DNA from: Deltaproteobacteria bacterium
Lineage (GTDB): Bacteria; Desulfobacterota_E; Deferrimicrobia; Deferrimicrobiales; Deferrimicrobiaceae
NCBI GenBank assembly: GCA_023489025.1
Contig: JAMDCN010000109.1
Coordinates: 1 to 8,538 of the forward strand
DNA: 8,538 nt
Direction of reading: 5' to 3'
A model generated the notes under the pieces. That model was not told the origin of the DNA and ran no database searches. It saw only the letters and a list, made by a program, of their open reading frames with translations. Positions 6,831 to 8,538 of this stretch are shown here, piece after piece (within the stretch, counting starts at the first letter, position 1; every line of letters begins with the position of its first letter). Position numbers and translations under genes: made by a program.

Positions 6831-6941
6831 ATGAAAAAGTGGGAGTGCGTCATCTGTGGATATATCCACGAGGGAGAGGAACCTCCGGATATATGTCCGG
6901 TGTGCGACGCTCCGAAGGAATTTTTTCGGCTCCTGGAATAA
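6831..6941 (+). CDS. Minimal rubredoxin of the rubrerythrin type
   Basis: This 36-residue electron carrier binds one iron through four cysteines: Cys6 and Cys9 (CVICGY) and Cys22 and Cys25 (CPVCDAPK). The 12-residue gap between the two CX2C pairs is that of the C-terminal rubredoxin domain of rubrerythrins. Classic rubredoxins have about 52 residues and a much longer gap. The protein is therefore best read as a free-standing rubrerythrin rubredoxin domain, probably passing electrons to the diiron protein encoded two genes downstream. The reading frame is ATG 6831 to TAA 6941. It lacks a good Shine-Dalgarno sequence (only GGA at 6827-6829), so the message may be nearly leaderless. A larger ORF in another frame across this stretch is discounted because the cysteine pattern here is unmistakable. 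Confidence 0.93.
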   Translation: MKKWECVICGYIHEGEEPPDICPVCDAPKEFFRLLE

Positions 6942-6957
6942 ACGTCACGAGGGATCC

Positions 6958-7383
6958 ATGTCCGTAAAGGTGAACGTACCGTATCTTCACCCGATGTTCG
7001 TCCACTTCCCGCAGGCCCTGTTCCCGGTGGCCTTCGGGGCGTTCTGTGTCTACGTGCTGACGGGGATCCGGGAGTTCGAGACGGGGGCGTTCGTCGCCGC
7101 GCTGTTCGGGGCGCTGGCGGCGCCGCTGACGACGGCGACGGGGTTCTTCGACTGGTGGAACCGCTACCAGGCGTACATGACGAGCGTCTTCAAGATAAAG
7201 ATCACGGGGGCGTTCGTCCTGATGGCGCTTGCCGGGCCGGCGGCGCTGCTGCGCACATTTCACCCCGGCCTGGCCGTCCTGCCGCTGGCCGGACTGGGGT
7301 GGGCGTACTTCGGGCTCCTCGCCGCGTGCACCGCAACATGCGTCGTCCTCGGGTATTATGGAGGGAAGCTCGTTTTCCACTGA
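6958..7383 (+). CDS. DUF2231-family integral membrane protein
   Basis: The 141-residue protein looks like a small four-helix membrane protein of the DUF2231 family, whose function is not established. The family hallmark LHPMFVHFPQALFP lies at 10-23, with His11 and His16 as possible metal or haem ligands. Hydrophobic segments run at roughly 16-36, 43-62, 81-99 and 112-134, and a characteristic TGFFDWW follows the second. The ATG at 6958 is chosen because GAGGGA precedes it by a few bases and the conserved HP motif follows directly; an in-frame start at 6856 would overlap the rubredoxin gene and add unrelated sequence. It lies 16 bases after the rubredoxin stop, so the two are probably co-transcribed. 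A role in membrane redox chemistry is a guess from its neighbours and histidines. Confidence 0.88.
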   Translation: MSVKVNVPYLHPMFVHFPQALFPVAFGAFCVYVLTGIREFETGAFVAALFGALAAPLTTATGFFDWWNRYQAYMTSVFKIKITGAFVLMALAGPAALLRTFHPGLAVLPLAGLGWAYFGLLAACTATCVVLGYYGGKLVFH

Positions 7384-7434
7384 GTGCGTCGTAACGAACT
7401 ACCGGAACCGAATGCCGAAAAAGGGGGAATCACC

Positions 7435-7953
7435 ATGGGTTCGCCGGAAATGGTTTCCATCGTGCACCGCGCCATCGACCGGGAGAGGGACGCGATCAAC
7501 GTCTACCTCGGGCTGGCGAAGATCGTCACGGACGTGAAGGCGAAAAACGTGCTCATCCACCTCGCCTCGGACGAGGTGGGCCACATGACGAAGCTCGAGA
7601 AGCACCTGATCTCCGTCCTGCGCGGAAAAGACTGGGTGATCGAGCGGGCGGATCTGGTCGAGGCGATGTCCGAGCAGGTCTCGCAGCCGTCGGTGCTCGA
7701 AAAGGTCGATGCGAAGAAGCTGGCCAAGGCCGATACGATACGGATCCTCGGGGTCGCGATCGGCCGGGAGGTCGAGGCGAACCGGTTCTACATCGAGATG
7801 GCGGGACGCTCGAAGAAGGATTCGGCGAAGGAGATGTTCCTCTCCCTGGCGAAGGAGGAGGAGCTGCACGCGAAGATCCTGCGGGCCGAGGTGGACTCGA
7901 TCGGCCAGAACGGCTTCTGGTTCGACATGCAGGAATTCACGATGGAACAGTAG
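7435..7953 (+). CDS. Rubrerythrin-like diiron protein (ferritin fold, no rubredoxin domain)
   Basis: The 172-residue protein is a ferritin-like four-helix bundle with a predicted diiron site. Ligands can be read on four helices: Glu17 (DRERDAINVY), Glu47 and His50 (DEVGH), Glu112 (GREVEANRFY), and Glu142 and His145 (EEELH). Two Glu plus two ExxH is the rubrerythrin/ferritin pattern. It ends FWFDMQEF, seen in stand-alone ferritin-like proteins. Family members reduce peroxide or handle iron in the cytoplasm. The rubredoxin domain that rubrerythrins carry is missing here, but a matching domain is encoded separately at 6831. The ATG at 7435 has GGGGGA six bases upstream; a longer GTG start at 7384 is in frame but adds non-conserved residues. 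It is followed 13 bases later by greA. Confidence 0.93.
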   Translation: MGSPEMVSIVHRAIDRERDAINVYLGLAKIVTDVKAKNVLIHLASDEVGHMTKLEKHLISVLRGKDWVIERADLVEAMSEQVSQPSVLEKVDAKKLAKADTIRILGVAIGREVEANRFYIEMAGRSKKDSAKEMFLSLAKEEELHAKILRAEVDSIGQNGFWFDMQEFTMEQ

Positions 7954-7966
7954 GAAAGGGATCGCG

Positions 7967-8443
7967 TTGCTTAGCGAGGTGAAACGGAAGCTCGAGGAAG
8001 AGGTGCAGCGGATCGACCACGAGCTGCGGGTGACCCTTCCCAAGGAGATCCAGACGGCGCTGGGCCAGGGCGACCTCTCCGAGAACGCCGAGTACGAGGC
8101 GGCCAAGGACCGGCAGTCGACGCTCCAGGCGCGCTTCGCCCAGATCCAGAAACGCCTGGCCGACCTTTCCCGCATCGACGTGGCGGGCGTGCCGAAGGAC
8201 CGCGCGGGGCTCGGGAGCGAGGTCACCGTGGAAAACCTCGATAGCGGGGAAGAGATCCGCTATACCCTCGTGATCCCGGAGTTGGCCGACGGGAACAAGG
8301 CGTTCGTCTCCATGGCGTCGCCGGTGGGGAAGGCGCTCATGAACCGTCGCGTCGGCGACGCGGTGACGATCACGATCCCCCGCGGAACGCTCGAGTACGA
8401 GGTTCGGCGGATCGTCACCCTGTCCGGGGACGTTCTCGAATAA
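7967..8443 (+). CDS. greA: Transcription elongation factor GreA
   Basis: GreA enters the secondary channel of RNA polymerase and stimulates cleavage of backtracked RNA. The 158-residue length is exactly usual. The N-terminal half is a charged coiled coil (about 1-70) with the diagnostic tip GDLSENAEYEAAKD (35-48), where Asp36 and Glu39 correspond to the Mg-coordinating Asp41 and Glu44 of E. coli GreA. The C-terminal globular part shows GSEVTVENLDSGEE and SPVGKALMNRRVGD, which contact polymerase in the family. The start is TTG at 7967, six bases after GGAAAGGG; the alternative GTG at 7979 would cut into the first helix. The 13-base gap to the diiron gene suggests co-transcription. A hairpin follows the stop. 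Confidence 0.95.
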   Translation: MLSEVKRKLEEEVQRIDHELRVTLPKEIQTALGQGDLSENAEYEAAKDRQSTLQARFAQIQKRLADLSRIDVAGVPKDRAGLGSEVTVENLDSGEEIRYTLVIPELADGNKAFVSMASPVGKALMNRRVGDAVTITIPRGTLEYEVRRIVTLSGDVLE

Positions 8444-8451
8444 CCAGGGAG

Positions 8452-8469
8452 GTAAGGGCAGACCCTTAC
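8452..8469. terminator. Hairpin between convergent genes
   Basis: A perfect inverted repeat GTAAGGG-CAGA-CCCTTAC (7-bp stem, 4-base loop) lies just after the greA stop. Its right arm holds the stop codon of the gene arriving on the other strand. Neither strand has a T-run after the stem, so intrinsic termination would be weak. Its place between converging genes is the main argument for it. Confidence 0.35.
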
Positions 8470-8538
8470 GCCAGCGCGGGGAACCGCCGCCGGACCTCCT
8501 CCAGCAGACCCTTCACTTCCTCCGCGCAAGGGTCCCGA
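8466..8538 (-). CDS. C-terminal end of an unidentified gene (5' part outside window)
   Basis: On the - strand a frame open from the window edge encodes 23 residues (RDPCAEEVKGLLEEV, then RRRFPALA) and stops with TAA at 8466-8468. Almost every codon ends in G or C, as in the real high-GC genes here, and the charged helical sequence looks like a genuine protein tail. Too little is visible to name a family. It converges on greA with 22 bases between the stop codons. Confidence 0.6.
   Translation of the reverse strand, partial: RDPCAEEVKGLLEEVRRRFPALA

Noticed and set aside
6856..6957. Longer N-terminus for the DUF2231 protein
   Set aside because: It overlaps the rubredoxin gene out of frame; the ATG at 6958 has its own ribosome site and starts just before the conserved motif.
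8260..8529. 89-codon - strand frame at the right edge
   Set aside because: It is antisense to greA; a different - strand frame, ending at 8466, shows real coding bias in this stretch.

Overview
The window looks like a chromosomal segment of a GC-rich, anaerobic or microaerophilic bacterium that makes menaquinone by the futalosine route. The combination of mqnE and mqnC, a rubrerythrin-type oxidative-stress cluster and an NtrB-like kinase would fit a deltaproteobacterial (Desulfuromonadota-like) or related lineage. That placement is inference, because nothing here is a taxonomic marker I can read unambiguously. Nearly all genes run on the + strand and are tightly packed.

Region 1 (2-5958) is one long same-strand run: the 3' end of a sensor histidine kinase, mqnE (aminofutalosine synthase), a DNA methyltransferase, a MjaI-family restriction endonuclease, mqnC (cyclic dehypoxanthine futalosine synthase) and serS. 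Every junction either overlaps (32 bp, GTGA, TAATG, TTGA) or leaves only a few bases. The methyltransferase and endonuclease form a type II restriction-modification system, probably specific for CTAG, placed exactly between two genes of one biosynthetic pathway. They are visibly poorer in GC (about 45-57% in hand-counted lines) than the flanking genes (about 70% in a sampled mqnE line), which points to horizontal acquisition. The methyltransferase carries an unusual C-terminal staphylococcal-nuclease-like domain.

Region 2 (5959-6815) has a short intergenic stretch with a tandem 14-bp repeat and a good sigma70-type promoter. It is followed by a low-GC gene encoding a MerR-type DNA-binding domain joined to a HicB-like domain. 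A 39-codon ORF coupled to its stop may be the remnant of a hicA toxin gene or may be nothing.

Region 3 (6789-8443) begins with a well-formed extended -10 promoter whose spacer contains a perfect dyad. Behind it lie a 36-residue rubredoxin of the rubrerythrin type, a DUF2231 membrane protein, a stand-alone rubrerythrin-like diiron protein and greA. The rubredoxin and diiron protein together look like a rubrerythrin split over two genes, suggesting peroxide or oxygen defence. The window closes with a small hairpin and the C-terminal end of an unidentified gene converging from the - strand.

On my reading there is no CTAG tetranucleotide anywhere in the 8.5 kb, which agrees with the proposed restriction specificity but is not proof of it. 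I saw no rRNA, tRNA, CRISPR array, transposase or attachment site.
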